In this document: in pieces, positions 24,833 to 34,220 of the stretch
Layout: each line of letters starts with the position of its first letter
How positions within the stretch are numbered: position 1 is the first letter of the stretch
NCBI RefSeq assembly: GCF_000969835.1
Contig: NZ_KQ033913.1
Coordinates: forward strand, 1,914,195 to 1,978,194
DNA: 64,000 nucleotides
Reading direction: 5' to 3'
Source: Parabacteroides goldsteinii DSM 19448 = WAL 12034
Lineage (GTDB): Bacteria; Bacteroidota; Bacteroidia; Bacteroidales; Tannerellaceae
Program-made: the position numbers and the translations under genes
Notes under the pieces: generated by a model
Seen by the model: only the letters and a program-made list of their open reading frames with translations
The model's database searches: none
What the model was told of the DNA's origin: nothing

Positions 24833-26035
24833 TTATTGTCTTTGCTTCTCTGCCATTTCGAGCTGATAGGCGCTGCGGGTCAATTTTTCTACCCAGACCA
24901 CAAAGATACCAGTTAAAATTAAATTAAACACAATAGTAAGGACAGAAATCATCAGGGCCGGTCCACCTAAATTGTATCCGAGAGCGATGAAAATAATACC
25001 TGCTCCTACCTCACCACGCGTAAACATACCGATCGACAATGCCAGACGCTCACGTTTGCGTCGGTCGCGATAGAAGAACAGCGGGAAAAGTTTTCCTATA
25101 TTAGAAAGGAAAGAGACAATAAGAACATGCAACAGGATCATCGGCCACGACATCATCGGCTGCGCCCCGGTAATGGTTGCCGCCTCGGCCGATTGTTTGG
25201 CAAAATCAATGCCAAAGAATACCGGCATACTCACTCCCACAAGGAACATGAACAGGAAGGATATGGCTGTAGCCACATTGTGTTCGACCTTCGTGTCAAT
25301 ATGCTTATGCTTCATGATCATACCCAGGACGAAAGCAGGCAGCAGCACTTCGATATGAATACTGGCGTCTTCACCATAGAAATGTTTGGACACCAGATAA
25401 ACTCCCTGTGTAATAGCCAGCGTCACAATTGCATAGAGCAAGATCGCTTTCCAGTCCTGACGCATATTATAAGTGCCCATCTTCTTCCACCCGAGCATAA
25501 GCAGCACCATCACGATCAGGATGATAACACCCAACTGCCAGCGCAGTCCCACCATCATGATCTGAAGCGGTATCATCAGCAGGATTGTATCGAGGTCGTC
25601 GAAAATAGCCAGAACCTGCACCTTTTTATATACCCATGAAGCCTTCAGTCCGGCAGCAGCAAGCATAGTAAAGAGAATGCCGGCAGAGGTAGGCGCCGCA
25701 AAACGGCTCAGCAACAGGTTTTCCTTCCAGGCTTCGCCACTCGACCAATAGATATCGGGAAGCAGGACGAACATATAATACAACGCCACAAAGATCCAGG
25801 GAAAGGCTGCGGTTGCCATTGCAATAAAGTAATCCTCCGTATAAGATTTCCAACGGGTTTTGTCCATTTCAAACTCCCGGCCCACGTTGATCATAATAAA
25901 GGCCAGGCACACATACAACAACGTGTTGGAGATCGTCTTCACCATCGAATAGTTCTCTCCCACCATAGCAGGAAGAAACTGCGAGACAACCAAACCAATC
26001 ACTAAGAAAAAAGAAAATAACAGAATCTTCTTCAT
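24833..26035 (-). CDS. Cation/proton antiporter, CPA (Na+/H+ exchanger) superfamily
   Basis: About 400 residues from MKKILLF (26035); the longer ORF start at 26095 adds a non-hydrophobic tail, so I reject it. Roughly twelve membrane segments. LAIFDDLDTILLMIP carries paired acidic residues typical of electrogenic CPA exchangers, and FTRGEVGAGIIFIALG matches the TRGE-like motif of Bacteroidetes sodium:proton antiporters. It likely works with NhaA downstream in sodium and pH homeostasis. Confidence 0.85.
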   Translation of the reverse strand: MKKILLFSFFLVIGLVVSQFLPAMVGENYSMVKTISNTLLYVCLAFIMINVGREFEMDKTRWKSYTEDYFIAMATAAFPWIFVALYYMFVLLPDIYWSSGEAWKENLLLSRFAAPTSAGILFTMLAAAGLKASWVYKKVQVLAIFDDLDTILLMIPLQIMMVGLRWQLGVIILIVMVLLMLGWKKMGTYNMRQDWKAILLYAIVTLAITQGVYLVSKHFYGEDASIHIEVLLPAFVLGMIMKHKHIDTKVEHNVATAISFLFMFLVGVSMPVFFGIDFAKQSAEAATITGAQPMMSWPMILLHVLIVSFLSNIGKLFPLFFYRDRRKRERLALSIGMFTRGEVGAGIIFIALGYNLGGPALMISVLTIVFNLILTGIFVVWVEKLTRSAYQLEMAEKQRQ

Positions 26036-26137
26036 TATATTACCACTATTTGCTTGTTTAGATTTCAGAGTACAAAAATAAGGAAATCCTCTCAAATCGG
26101 AAATAGCAGGTAACTCATGTTTCAGATTATTAATAAA

Positions 26138-26734
26138 TTACTTCAGATAGGCCGACTCCACTTTCAATAAGCGGTTCTTCAGCTTTTCCGCCTCCCCTTT
26201 TCGGATACGTAGTGTCATCTCACAGTCCATTTCGAATTTCTGAGATACAATAAGGGGGTTATCTTCTTTCACTATGCGCATGATCCCGTTCAGGTAGGGA
26301 TATTCGAAAGCGACTGTGATATCTTCATCCACCGTACGTTCCTCTATTTCGGCGGCCGCAATCGCTTCGGCAGCGGCCGTACGATAGGCAACGATCAGCC
26401 CGCTGGTACCCAGCTCGATACCTCCGAAATAACGGACTACGAGGATCAGAATATCCGTCAGTTCATTGGAATTGATCTGTCCGAGGATCGGTTTCCCGGC
26501 AGTGGAAGACGGTTCGCCGTCATCGTTTGCACGAAACGTCAGGCGGTCCGGTCCCAGCATATAAGCCCAGCAGACATGGCGTGCATCATAATATTGTTTA
26601 CGGTACCGGTCCAGTTGCTCCTTCACCTCTTCGACCGTACGCACGGGGATGGCATACGAGATAAAGCGGCTACGCTTCTCCGTGTAATAGCCCTCGGCTA
26701 CTTGTTTAATGGTTCTGTAACTGTCGTCTGCCAT
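26138..26734 (-). CDS. IMPACT/YigZ family protein
   Basis: 198 residues. The N-terminal IMPACT domain shows KRSRFISYAIPV, ARHVCWAYML, NDDGEPSSTAGKPIL and VVRYFGGIELGTSGLI, all diagnostic. A ferredoxin-like C-terminal domain follows. The family is conserved and linked to translation stress control, but its bacterial role is not settled. It begins 4 bases after the small gene at 26738 ends, so the two are probably co-transcribed. Confidence 0.92.
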   Translation of the reverse strand: MADDSYRTIKQVAEGYYTEKRSRFISYAIPVRTVEEVKEQLDRYRKQYYDARHVCWAYMLGPDRLTFRANDDGEPSSTAGKPILGQINSNELTDILILVVRYFGGIELGTSGLIVAYRTAAAEAIAAAEIEERTVDEDITVAFEYPYLNGIMRIVKEDNPLIVSQKFEMDCEMTLRIRKGEAEKLKNRLLKVESAYLK

Positions 26735-26737
26735 CGA

Positions 26738-26956
26738 TCAATCCGGTATATGGGTTTGCTGTTCTTCGCGGAAGGCCCGGAAGTCTTTCATGATCTCTTC
26801 GATCTCCTCGATAAAGTAGGGATCTTTCACATTTTTCTTCACCTCTTCGTAATAAGTTTCAATGGCCGCCAGGGCGCATATATCTTGTCCGCGCAGCAGG
26901 AAATAAGGTTCTTCCTTCTCTACGCATTGTTTGATCATTTGGATAGGATTCTTCAT
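26738..26956 (-). CDS. Small conserved-looking hypothetical protein
   Basis: 72 residues, MKNPIQMIKQCVEKEEPYFL to QQTHIPD, charged and helical, no signal or membrane segment. Tight coupling to the YigZ gene (3 bases between) supports it as real. I do not recognise a domain. Confidence 0.7.
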   Translation of the reverse strand: MKNPIQMIKQCVEKEEPYFLLRGQDICALAAIETYYEEVKKNVKDPYFIEEIEEIMKDFRAFREEQQTHIPD

Positions 26957-27045
26957 ATATCTGTCTTCACTTAGTTATTATTCTATCTTAGTTATGTCGG
27001 CAAACGGGGATAGGCGTGCCATATTCCTCGTCTGCCTATGCCAGG

Positions 27046-29913
27046 TTATTGTTTCAACTCCTCTTTCAGGAACGGAGCGGTATAGCTCTTCGTTTTCTTC
27101 TTTACCATCTCTTCCGGGGTGCCGGTAAACAAGACCTGACCGCCTTTACGGCCGCCTTCGGGGCCCATGTCGATCAGGTAGTCGGCGCATTTGATGACGT
27201 CGAGGTTATGCTCGATGACGATGATGGTGTTGCCCTTTTCCACCAGTTTGTTCAGGACACCCAGAAGAACACGGATGTCTTCGAAATGAAGACCGGTTGT
27301 CGGTTCGTCCAGTACATATAATGTATTGCCTGTATCCTTTTTAGCCAGCTCAGTCGCCAGCTTCACACGCTGGCTTTCGCCGCCGGACAACGTGGTGGAA
27401 GGTTGCCCCAGTTTAATATAACCCAGGCCCACATCCTGCAAGACCTTGATCTTGGACAAGATGGTCGGAATATTCTCGAAGAACTCCACCGCCATGTTGA
27501 TCGTCATATCCAATACATCCGCGATGGATTTACCACGGAAACGCACTTCCAGTGTTTCGCGGTTGTAACGTTTGCCATGACAGTCCTCGCAGGGCACCAA
27601 TACGTCGGGCAGAAAGTTCATCTCGATGGTCTTGTAACCATTCCCTTTACAGGTTTCGCAACGACCGCCGGACACGTTGAATGAGAAGCGTCCCGGTTTA
27701 TATCCCCTTACTTTCGATTCGGGAAGATCGACAAAGAGGTTACGGATATCGGAAAACACACCCGTATAGGTAGCCGGATTGCTTCGCGGCGAACGTCCGA
27801 TAGGCGACTGGTCGACATTGACGATCTTATCCACATTATCAATACCTTCGATCGACTTATAAGGCAACGGATCTTCCAGCGAACGATAGAAATGCTGGCT
27901 CAGGATCGGTTGCAGGGTACGGTTGATCAACGTCGATTTGCCGCTCCCCGACACGCCTGTCACACAGATCAGCGTTCCCAGTGGGAAAGTCACATCTACG
28001 TTTTTCAGGTTATTACCGCCGGCTCCTTTGATGGAGATGAACTTGCCGTTTCCTTTCCGACGTTCGGCAGGAATGGCAATTTCTGTTTTTCCGTTCAGAT
28101 AAGCGGACGTCAGCGTATCGACTTTCAGCATCTCCTGAGGCGTACCTTCGTACACGACCTCTCCGCCCAGACGGCCGGCTTTCGGACCCATGTCGATCAC
28201 GTAATCGGCATTCAGCATCATATCCTTGTCATGTTCCACGACAACGACCGAGTTCCCTGTATCACGAAGTTCTTTCAAAGAGTTGATCAGACGGACATTA
28301 TCACGCTGATGCAACCCGATACTCGGCTCGTCGAGGATATAAAGCACATTGACCAGCTGGCTGCCGATCTGGGTTGCCAGGCGGATACGCTGGCTTTCAC
28401 CGCCGGAAAGGCTTGCCGAAGCACGGTTGAGAGAGAGATAATCCAGCCCCACATCCAGCAGGAATTTCAGGCGCGAACGGATCTCCTTCAATATCTCTAT
28501 CGCTATCTGTTTCTGCTTCTGGTCCAGACGGTCTTCGATGCCGTCCAGCCAATCATACAGTTCGGATATATCATAAGAAGATATTTCCGCAATATTCTTA
28601 TCGGCAATCCGGTAATGCAATGCCTCTTTGTTCAGACGCTGGCCGTTACATTCCGGACATGTAGTCATTTTAATAAACTGCCCCGCCCATTTCTGTGCGG
28701 AAGCGGACGCCTCGCTCTCCTGCTGCATCAGGATATATTTGGCAACGCCTTCATAAGACAGGAAATAATTGGAAGAACCCAGGGATTCGTTCTTGATCTG
28801 AAGCCGTTCGTCGGTTCCGTTCATGATCTCGTCGATCGCCTCCGCCGGAATATCCTTGATCGGCGTCTTGATCGTTACCCCATGTTTCTCGCAAAGGGCT
28901 TCGATCTGCCAAAAGATAAGCGAATTCTTATATTTCCCTAGGGCCACGATCCCGCCGTTATAGATACTGAGGGAAGGGTCCGGCACGATCTTTTCCATAT
29001 CCAGCAGGTTCACCTGTCCCAACCCCTTACATTTGGGGCATGCACCTTGCGGGGAGTTAAAGGAAAAGTTATGCGGAGCCGGTTCGCTGTAGGAAAGTCC
29101 GGTAGCCGGGTCCATCAGGCGGCGGCTGTAATGGCGCAACTCGTCCGTATCGGCATCCAGCAGCATGACTAGTCCGTCACCCTGCTTCATGGCTGTACGC
29201 AGGCTTTCTTTCAGGCGGCGTTCGTCGGAAGCCGAGACAACCATTTTGTCGATCACAACTTCAATGCTGTGCATCTTGTAACGGTCCAGCTTCATGCCAT
29301 GGAATATCTCCTTGATCTCTCCATCGACACGGACGGTCAGATAGCCTTTCTTACGAACCTGCTCGAACAGTTCCTTATAATGTCCCTTACGATTGCGGAC
29401 CAGCGGAGCCAGGAGGTATGTTTTCTTTCCCTCATAATGCTCCAGAATCAGGTCGAGCACCTGCTCTTCGGTATATTTCACCATCTTCTCTCCGCTTAGA
29501 TACGAGTACGCCTCTCCCGCCCTCGCATAAAGCAGACGGAAAAAGTCGTAGATCTCTGTCGTCGTACCGACAGTAGAACGGGGATTCTTGTTGGTCGTTT
29601 TCTGTTCGATCGAGATGACCGGGCTCAATCCGGTGATCTTATCCACATCCGGACGTTCCATATTTCCGAGGAAGTTACGGGCATAGGCAGAGAATGTCTC
29701 CACATACCGGCGTTGTCCTTCCGCAAAAATCGTATCAAAAGCCAGTGACGACTTACCACTGCCACTCATACCCGTTATCACGGTTAGTTTGTTTCTCGGT
29801 ATCTCGACGTCTATATTCTTCAAATTGTGAACGCGGGCGCCTAAAACGGAAATACGTCCGCCTTCCAATGCATTCTTATCATTCATACTTCTTATCACTG
29901 TTTTCTTTTTCAT
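27046..29913 (-). CDS. uvrA: Excinuclease ABC subunit A
   Basis: 955 residues, normal UvrA size. Two ATPase halves are visible: Walker A GMSGSGKSS near the N-terminus with signature SLSGGESQRIRLA, and GVSGSGKST in the second half with TLSGGESQRVKLA. Zinc-finger cysteines are in CPKCKGLGQ, CPECNGQRL and GGRCETCKGNGY with CEDCHGKRYNRETLE. It finds bulky DNA lesions with UvrB in nucleotide excision repair. An alternative start nine codons downstream (29886, MNDKN) is possible. No damage to the frame. Confidence 0.97.
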   Translation of the reverse strand: MKKKTVIRSMNDKNALEGGRISVLGARVHNLKNIDVEIPRNKLTVITGMSGSGKSSLAFDTIFAEGQRRYVETFSAYARNFLGNMERPDVDKITGLSPVISIEQKTTNKNPRSTVGTTTEIYDFFRLLYARAGEAYSYLSGEKMVKYTEEQVLDLILEHYEGKKTYLLAPLVRNRKGHYKELFEQVRKKGYLTVRVDGEIKEIFHGMKLDRYKMHSIEVVIDKMVVSASDERRLKESLRTAMKQGDGLVMLLDADTDELRHYSRRLMDPATGLSYSEPAPHNFSFNSPQGACPKCKGLGQVNLLDMEKIVPDPSLSIYNGGIVALGKYKNSLIFWQIEALCEKHGVTIKTPIKDIPAEAIDEIMNGTDERLQIKNESLGSSNYFLSYEGVAKYILMQQESEASASAQKWAGQFIKMTTCPECNGQRLNKEALHYRIADKNIAEISSYDISELYDWLDGIEDRLDQKQKQIAIEILKEIRSRLKFLLDVGLDYLSLNRASASLSGGESQRIRLATQIGSQLVNVLYILDEPSIGLHQRDNVRLINSLKELRDTGNSVVVVEHDKDMMLNADYVIDMGPKAGRLGGEVVYEGTPQEMLKVDTLTSAYLNGKTEIAIPAERRKGNGKFISIKGAGGNNLKNVDVTFPLGTLICVTGVSGSGKSTLINRTLQPILSQHFYRSLEDPLPYKSIEGIDNVDKIVNVDQSPIGRSPRSNPATYTGVFSDIRNLFVDLPESKVRGYKPGRFSFNVSGGRCETCKGNGYKTIEMNFLPDVLVPCEDCHGKRYNRETLEVRFRGKSIADVLDMTINMAVEFFENIPTILSKIKVLQDVGLGYIKLGQPSTTLSGGESQRVKLATELAKKDTGNTLYVLDEPTTGLHFEDIRVLLGVLNKLVEKGNTIIVIEHNLDVIKCADYLIDMGPEGGRKGGQVLFTGTPEEMVKKKTKSYTAPFLKEELKQ

Positions 29914-29968
29914 CCGGGAGAAAATCCTGTTCCATCCGAATGGAACTCCGATTACACCCGGAAGGAAT

Positions 29969-30940
29969 TTATCTTACCACCCAAGCCGGGTTATGCACGT
30001 ATGTGTTTGGTGTCTTGTAATACATATCACTTTGTTTAGGAACCTGAAGCGTATAAGTCTTGCCCAATGTCTGCAATTTCCGGTCGCGCAACCAGGGGTT
30101 AAAGCGTTTCAGGTCGGCATAGGTTATATCATACTTCTGTGCAAAAGCAGACAAATCGGGAATATCTGACGAGACAGCCACATCTTCGCAGGCAACCGGC
30201 TTGTACAGGTCTTCCGCCCGGAGTACGAAACCATATTTATACGGGTTCTCAAATATCTGTTTGATCGCCATGATACGATAGACGTAACGGCTTGTTTCCT
30301 CTACCAGCCAAAGGTCGAAAGTACTGTCGGCTTCCTGTTTGGTCAGTTCGCCGGAGATACGTCCCATACCCGCATTATAGGAAGCAGCCACATTCGCCCA
30401 ATCGCCATATTTGTCGTAGGCAGCTTTCAAGTATTTACAGGCAGCCTCGGTCGCCTTGGCTACATGGCAACGTTCATCGACCGTCGGAGTAACAGTCAGG
30501 CCATATTGTTTGCCTGTCCCTTCCAGAAACTGCCACATTCCCACGGCACGTGCCGGCGACGACACACGCGGGTCCAGATGACTTTCTATCACAGCCAGAT
30601 ATTTGAAGTCATCGGGGATACCGTTTGCCTTCAATATCGGTTCGATAACCGGGAAATAGCGGTTGGCCCGCTTGATCAGTAACATAGTGGTCGAATGGAA
30701 ATAGGTAAAACTACTCATTTCACGGTCGAACCCTTCACGCATATTATAGCGGGTCAGATCAATAGGTTTACCACAGAAAATAACCGACGCAGGTATATCG
30801 GGCGACGATGTCATCGACATCACCACCGGACGCCCGTCCATTACTTTTTCCGAATCGCTTGAGCCGATAGACAAACAAGCAGTCAGGCAAATCAGACCGC
30901 CCGACAAAAAACTGAATATACTATTCTTCGATAATCTCAT
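29969..30940 (-). CDS. MltD-like lytic murein transglycosylase (lipoprotein)
   Basis: 323 residues. Lipobox LICLTAC (Cys22). The SLT domain shows YLAVIESHLDP with catalytic Glu119, then ARAVGMWQFLEGTGKQYGL and NVAASYNAGMGRI. The C-terminal ~70 residues (FAQKYDITYADLKRFNPWL, KTYTLQVP) are a LysM-like peptidoglycan-binding region. It cleaves glycan strands to 1,6-anhydro products in the periplasm. Its start overlaps the end of the CHU_C gene by 20 bases, indicating co-transcription and coupled translation. Confidence 0.92.
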   Translation of the reverse strand: MRLSKNSIFSFLSGGLICLTACLSIGSSDSEKVMDGRPVVMSMTSSPDIPASVIFCGKPIDLTRYNMREGFDREMSSFTYFHSTTMLLIKRANRYFPVIEPILKANGIPDDFKYLAVIESHLDPRVSSPARAVGMWQFLEGTGKQYGLTVTPTVDERCHVAKATEAACKYLKAAYDKYGDWANVAASYNAGMGRISGELTKQEADSTFDLWLVEETSRYVYRIMAIKQIFENPYKYGFVLRAEDLYKPVACEDVAVSSDIPDLSAFAQKYDITYADLKRFNPWLRDRKLQTLGKTYTLQVPKQSDMYYKTPNTYVHNPAWVVR

Positions 30941-32339
30941 CCTGAATTTGTTTTGATCTAAGAATGTTAATAGAACCTTTTCTCTTTATAGGTTTACCGT
31001 CCGAGCCGGTAGCCTCAATCACATAAAAATAAACACCGGGGGCTACATACTTGCCTCCCTTTTTGCCGTCCCAGCCTTTCGACGGGTCCGTCCAATGATA
31101 CATTTCCACTCCCCACCGATTGAATATCCAACATTTAAAACGGGTCAGAGAGCGATAAGCTACTCTGAACTCGTCGTTAATGCCGGGTGATGTACCGGGC
31201 GAAAAAGCATTCGGTACATCGAGGTAAGAATCCGAAATGTTTACCGTAACATCAGGTGGATTTGCCTGGCATTGACCAGTCCGGTCGTTCACTGTTAATT
31301 TAACCACGTAAGTACCATTTTGGTTGAAAATAAAAGAAGTTTCCTCTCCGCTAAAGTCCCTCAATAGCGTACCGTTATTCTCTTCGCCTTCTTCATTACC
31401 TTCACTGCTTCCTCCGCCTTCATCCTTCCTGTATATCTTCCAATTAAACATAGCAGCAACCGGCGTATTTGCAATTGCCGTAAAATTAAACTCGACCGGA
31501 GCAGAGAGGCTGTCGCCTTTTACGACCATATTAGGCACATCTGAAGCATAAGACAAAGTATCTATTTTCATAACAGCCAGCACAGCGACAGCCTGATACA
31601 TATCAGTAAGCATTGATTTTTCCACACCGAAATGACGGGCAAACTGATCGCCCTTCAACTCTACTTCCGTATCGCTGTAGGGAGGTTCTAAGCTGGCTTT
31701 AAACGGATTTCCCGTTATAGTCGCCGTCGCCGTTTTAGGAATAATACTCTGATTATCTCCTTCCGGTATTTCCATTGTCTGATAAGTCACGTCAAACTCA
31801 CGTTCCAGAAAACCGGGAGTGCCATTAACATCAGGAAGCACATATCTCATATCCTTTATATCGCTTGTACCACCCAGATACATGGCATCACAACCACTTT
31901 TTTGTGTATCCACAAACAAACTGGTTATATTGAATTCATATTTGCTATAGTCAATAATCCATACATACCCTCCAGCTTTCGAGTAAGCATCGTCTTCCAA
32001 TATATAATAACCATATCCTTCTTCTATATTCCGGATAACAGTTGTATTTCCTTCATTTACAGAAGGTATTTTTTCAGCATCCCCTCCAACGCCTGCTTTA
32101 TTTTTATAGCGGTACCATTGATATGTACTTGATGTAGGGGTATATCGTATTTCCACATTATCCATGCCATACACAAGGTAAACCTCAAATCGGCTACTGG
32201 TGTTGCCTTGCTTATTATCATAAGCCTGTAAAGGCGTACCTCTCCCCCCTGTTACCGTATATTTTTGAGCATGTGCTGCAAGTATCAATAACAAAAAACA
32301 GAGCGTCCCGATCACTCTTCTTAAACAATTCCTTTGCAT
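30921..32339 (-). CDS. Secreted PKD protein with gliding-motility-type C-terminal domain (CHU_C)
   Basis: 472 residues with signal peptide (CFLLLILAAHAQ). A PKD-like fold occurs late (SFIFNQNGTYVVKLTVND). The end, from FSPGTSPGINDEF through FNRWGVEMYHWTD, GWDGKKGGKYVAPGVYFYVI and IKRKGSINILR, is the CHU_C/gliding-associated domain. In other Bacteroidetes that domain marks surface proteins handled by the type IX system; whether this organism uses it so is unknown. It is divergent from the LysM gene and overlaps the transglycosylase gene. Confidence 0.88.
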   Translation of the reverse strand: MQRNCLRRVIGTLCFLLLILAAHAQKYTVTGGRGTPLQAYDNKQGNTSSRFEVYLVYGMDNVEIRYTPTSSTYQWYRYKNKAGVGGDAEKIPSVNEGNTTVIRNIEEGYGYYILEDDAYSKAGGYVWIIDYSKYEFNITSLFVDTQKSGCDAMYLGGTSDIKDMRYVLPDVNGTPGFLEREFDVTYQTMEIPEGDNQSIIPKTATATITGNPFKASLEPPYSDTEVELKGDQFARHFGVEKSMLTDMYQAVAVLAVMKIDTLSYASDVPNMVVKGDSLSAPVEFNFTAIANTPVAAMFNWKIYRKDEGGGSSEGNEEGEENNGTLLRDFSGEETSFIFNQNGTYVVKLTVNDRTGQCQANPPDVTVNISDSYLDVPNAFSPGTSPGINDEFRVAYRSLTRFKCWIFNRWGVEMYHWTDPSKGWDGKKGGKYVAPGVYFYVIEATGSDGKPIKRKGSINILRSKQIQDEIIEE

Positions 32340-32361
32340 ATATTATAACCTAATTAGCTTC

Positions 32362-32369
32362 CAAAATTA
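32362..32369 (-). promoter_or_regulatory. Candidate -7 box for the CHU_C/transglycosylase operon
   Basis: TAATTTTG on the minus strand, 22 bases upstream of the ATG at 32339. It fits TAnnTTTG; no clear -33 element. Confidence 0.35.
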
Positions 32370-32390
32370 GTATTTTATACGGACATACAC

Positions 32391-32398
32391 TATCTTTG
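32391..32398 (+). promoter_or_regulatory. Candidate -7 box for the LysM/PorT operon
   Basis: TATCTTTG on the plus strand, 22 bases before the ATG at 32421. It is divergent from the box at 32362 in the same 81-base intergenic space. Confidence 0.45.
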
Positions 32399-32420
32399 CT
32401 GCAAATATTCGAATCAGCAA

Positions 32421-34220
32421 ATGAATAAGATTAGTATATACGTATTGACGTTATGCCTGAGTTTTTCCGCTGTCTCCTTGTATTCACAAAACAACAGAGC
32501 ACGGATCATTACTACTAACGAACTAAATGATAATATATTTTATCATACGATTGAACGAGGACAAACAGTCTACTCGATCGCAACCATGTACGGAGTAACT
32601 GTCGACGACATTTATCGCCTGAATCCCGAAAGCCGCGAATCCATAAAGGCCGGAGCCACCTTAAAAATTCCACAAAAGGATGTAAGTTCCGCTCCGATGG
32701 GAAATGCAGAAGATAATTATCTGTATCATACTATACAACCCAAAGAAACGCTGTATTCATTATCTGTCCGGTACAAAGTGCCCGGTCCTGATATTATCGC
32801 GGCAAATCCCGGATTATCCGTTTCCTCTTTTACCATAGGCAAGACAATCCGTATCCCGGCAACTCCTATAGAGACACTGCCGACCACAGATATAAAGACC
32901 GTAACCAAGGAAATCGAATATACGATCGCCAAGAAAGAAACGATGTACCGCATTTGCCGGAAATTCAATGTATCCAGTGCAGAGCTGCTCCAGCGAAACC
33001 CCGAACTGAAAAACGGAGTAAAAGCCGGTATGGTCATTAAAATACCGGTAGAGACTAAAGAGACAGTGACTGAAACAGCCCCTGCCATGCATGAAAGAGA
33101 CGTCAATGCCCTTTTGTCGACACCTCAAAAGATCAAGCACGTCAATATGATCAAGGTCGCTTTGTTATTGCCGTTCATGACAAACGAAGCAACTCCTTCT
33201 TCCAACACGCTGCGTTTTATTGAATATTACGAAGGTATGCTGCTGGCAGTCGACAGCCTCCGCAACAGCGGTTGTTCGATCGAACTTTCCGTCTTCGATA
33301 CCGGCAACGGCACCAAGAAGGTGAAAGAAATTCTGAAAGAAGATGCTTTGAAAGAAGCCAACCTGATCATCGGAGCCGTACAGAACGACCAGATCGCTCC
33401 TGTTGCCGAATTTGCAGAAAAGAATAATATCAAATACGTGATCCCGTTCACTTCCAAAAATGACGATGTATTATCCAATGCGCATGTATACCAGGTTAAT
33501 ACGCCTCATTCCTATTTGTATGCCAAAGCATCCCAAGCTGGTTGCGACCTGTTTGGAAACGATAATATCATCTTTGTAAAAGTGCCCGGTATAGAAGAGA
33601 AAACGGATTTCATCAAAGCCTTCAAAACAGAAATGAAACAACGGAACATCGCCTGGCGTGAACTGACCTACTCAGCCGAAACATTCCCGGTCGAGATGGA
33701 AGCTATGCTCAGTACAGATAAACGAAGTGTGATTATTCCGACTTCCGATTCACTGGATGCACTGAATAAACTCAAATCTCCTTTACGTATGCTGGCTGAG
33801 TCTAAACCCGAATGTAATATCACCCTGTTCGGTTATCCTGTATGGCAAACATACACTCGTGAGTGCCTAGATGATTTCTTTGCCTTGAATACATATATAT
33901 ATAGTAACTTCTATGCCGATAACCTTTCACCTGAAGTTGCCGATTTCTATTCAAAATATAAGACATGGTATAGCAAGAACCTGATCAATACGTTCCCTAA
34001 ATACGGTATATTAGGATTCGACACCGGTATGTTCTTCTTTGATGCCATCAAAAAATATGGTTCCAATTTCGAAAACAACCTGGATAAGATCCGTTACAAG
34101 AGCATACAGACAGGTTTCGATTTTGAACGGGTAAATAACTGGGGCGGATTCATCAATACCAATATATTTATCGTTCACTACCAGAGTGATTTTAACGTAA
34201 CACGTAGCGAAGTAAGATGA
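32421..34220 (+). CDS. LysM protein fused to a periplasmic-binding (LpoA/leucine-binding) fold
   Basis: 599 residues, signal peptide ending SLYSQ. Three LysM repeats occupy roughly residues 40-85, 100-147 and 168-212 (YHTIERGQTVYSIATMYGV, YHTIQPKETLYSLSVRYKV, YTIAKKETMYRICRKFNV). The rest (about 240-590) is a type 1 periplasmic-binding fold: KVALLLPFM, EYYEGMLLAVDSL, LIIGAVQNDQIAPVAEFAE, YVIPFTSKND. A peptidoglycan-bound sensor or synthase activator is plausible by analogy with LpoA, but that is inference. Its last four bases overlap the PorT-like gene (ATGA). Confidence 0.88.
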   Translation: MNKISIYVLTLCLSFSAVSLYSQNNRARIITTNELNDNIFYHTIERGQTVYSIATMYGVTVDDIYRLNPESRESIKAGATLKIPQKDVSSAPMGNAEDNYLYHTIQPKETLYSLSVRYKVPGPDIIAANPGLSVSSFTIGKTIRIPATPIETLPTTDIKTVTKEIEYTIAKKETMYRICRKFNVSSAELLQRNPELKNGVKAGMVIKIPVETKETVTETAPAMHERDVNALLSTPQKIKHVNMIKVALLLPFMTNEATPSSNTLRFIEYYEGMLLAVDSLRNSGCSIELSVFDTGNGTKKVKEILKEDALKEANLIIGAVQNDQIAPVAEFAEKNNIKYVIPFTSKNDDVLSNAHVYQVNTPHSYLYAKASQAGCDLFGNDNIIFVKVPGIEEKTDFIKAFKTEMKQRNIAWRELTYSAETFPVEMEAMLSTDKRSVIIPTSDSLDALNKLKSPLRMLAESKPECNITLFGYPVWQTYTRECLDDFFALNTYIYSNFYADNLSPEVADFYSKYKTWYSKNLINTFPKYGILGFDTGMFFFDAIKKYGSNFENNLDKIRYKSIQTGFDFERVNNWGGFINTNIFIVHYQSDFNVTRSEVR

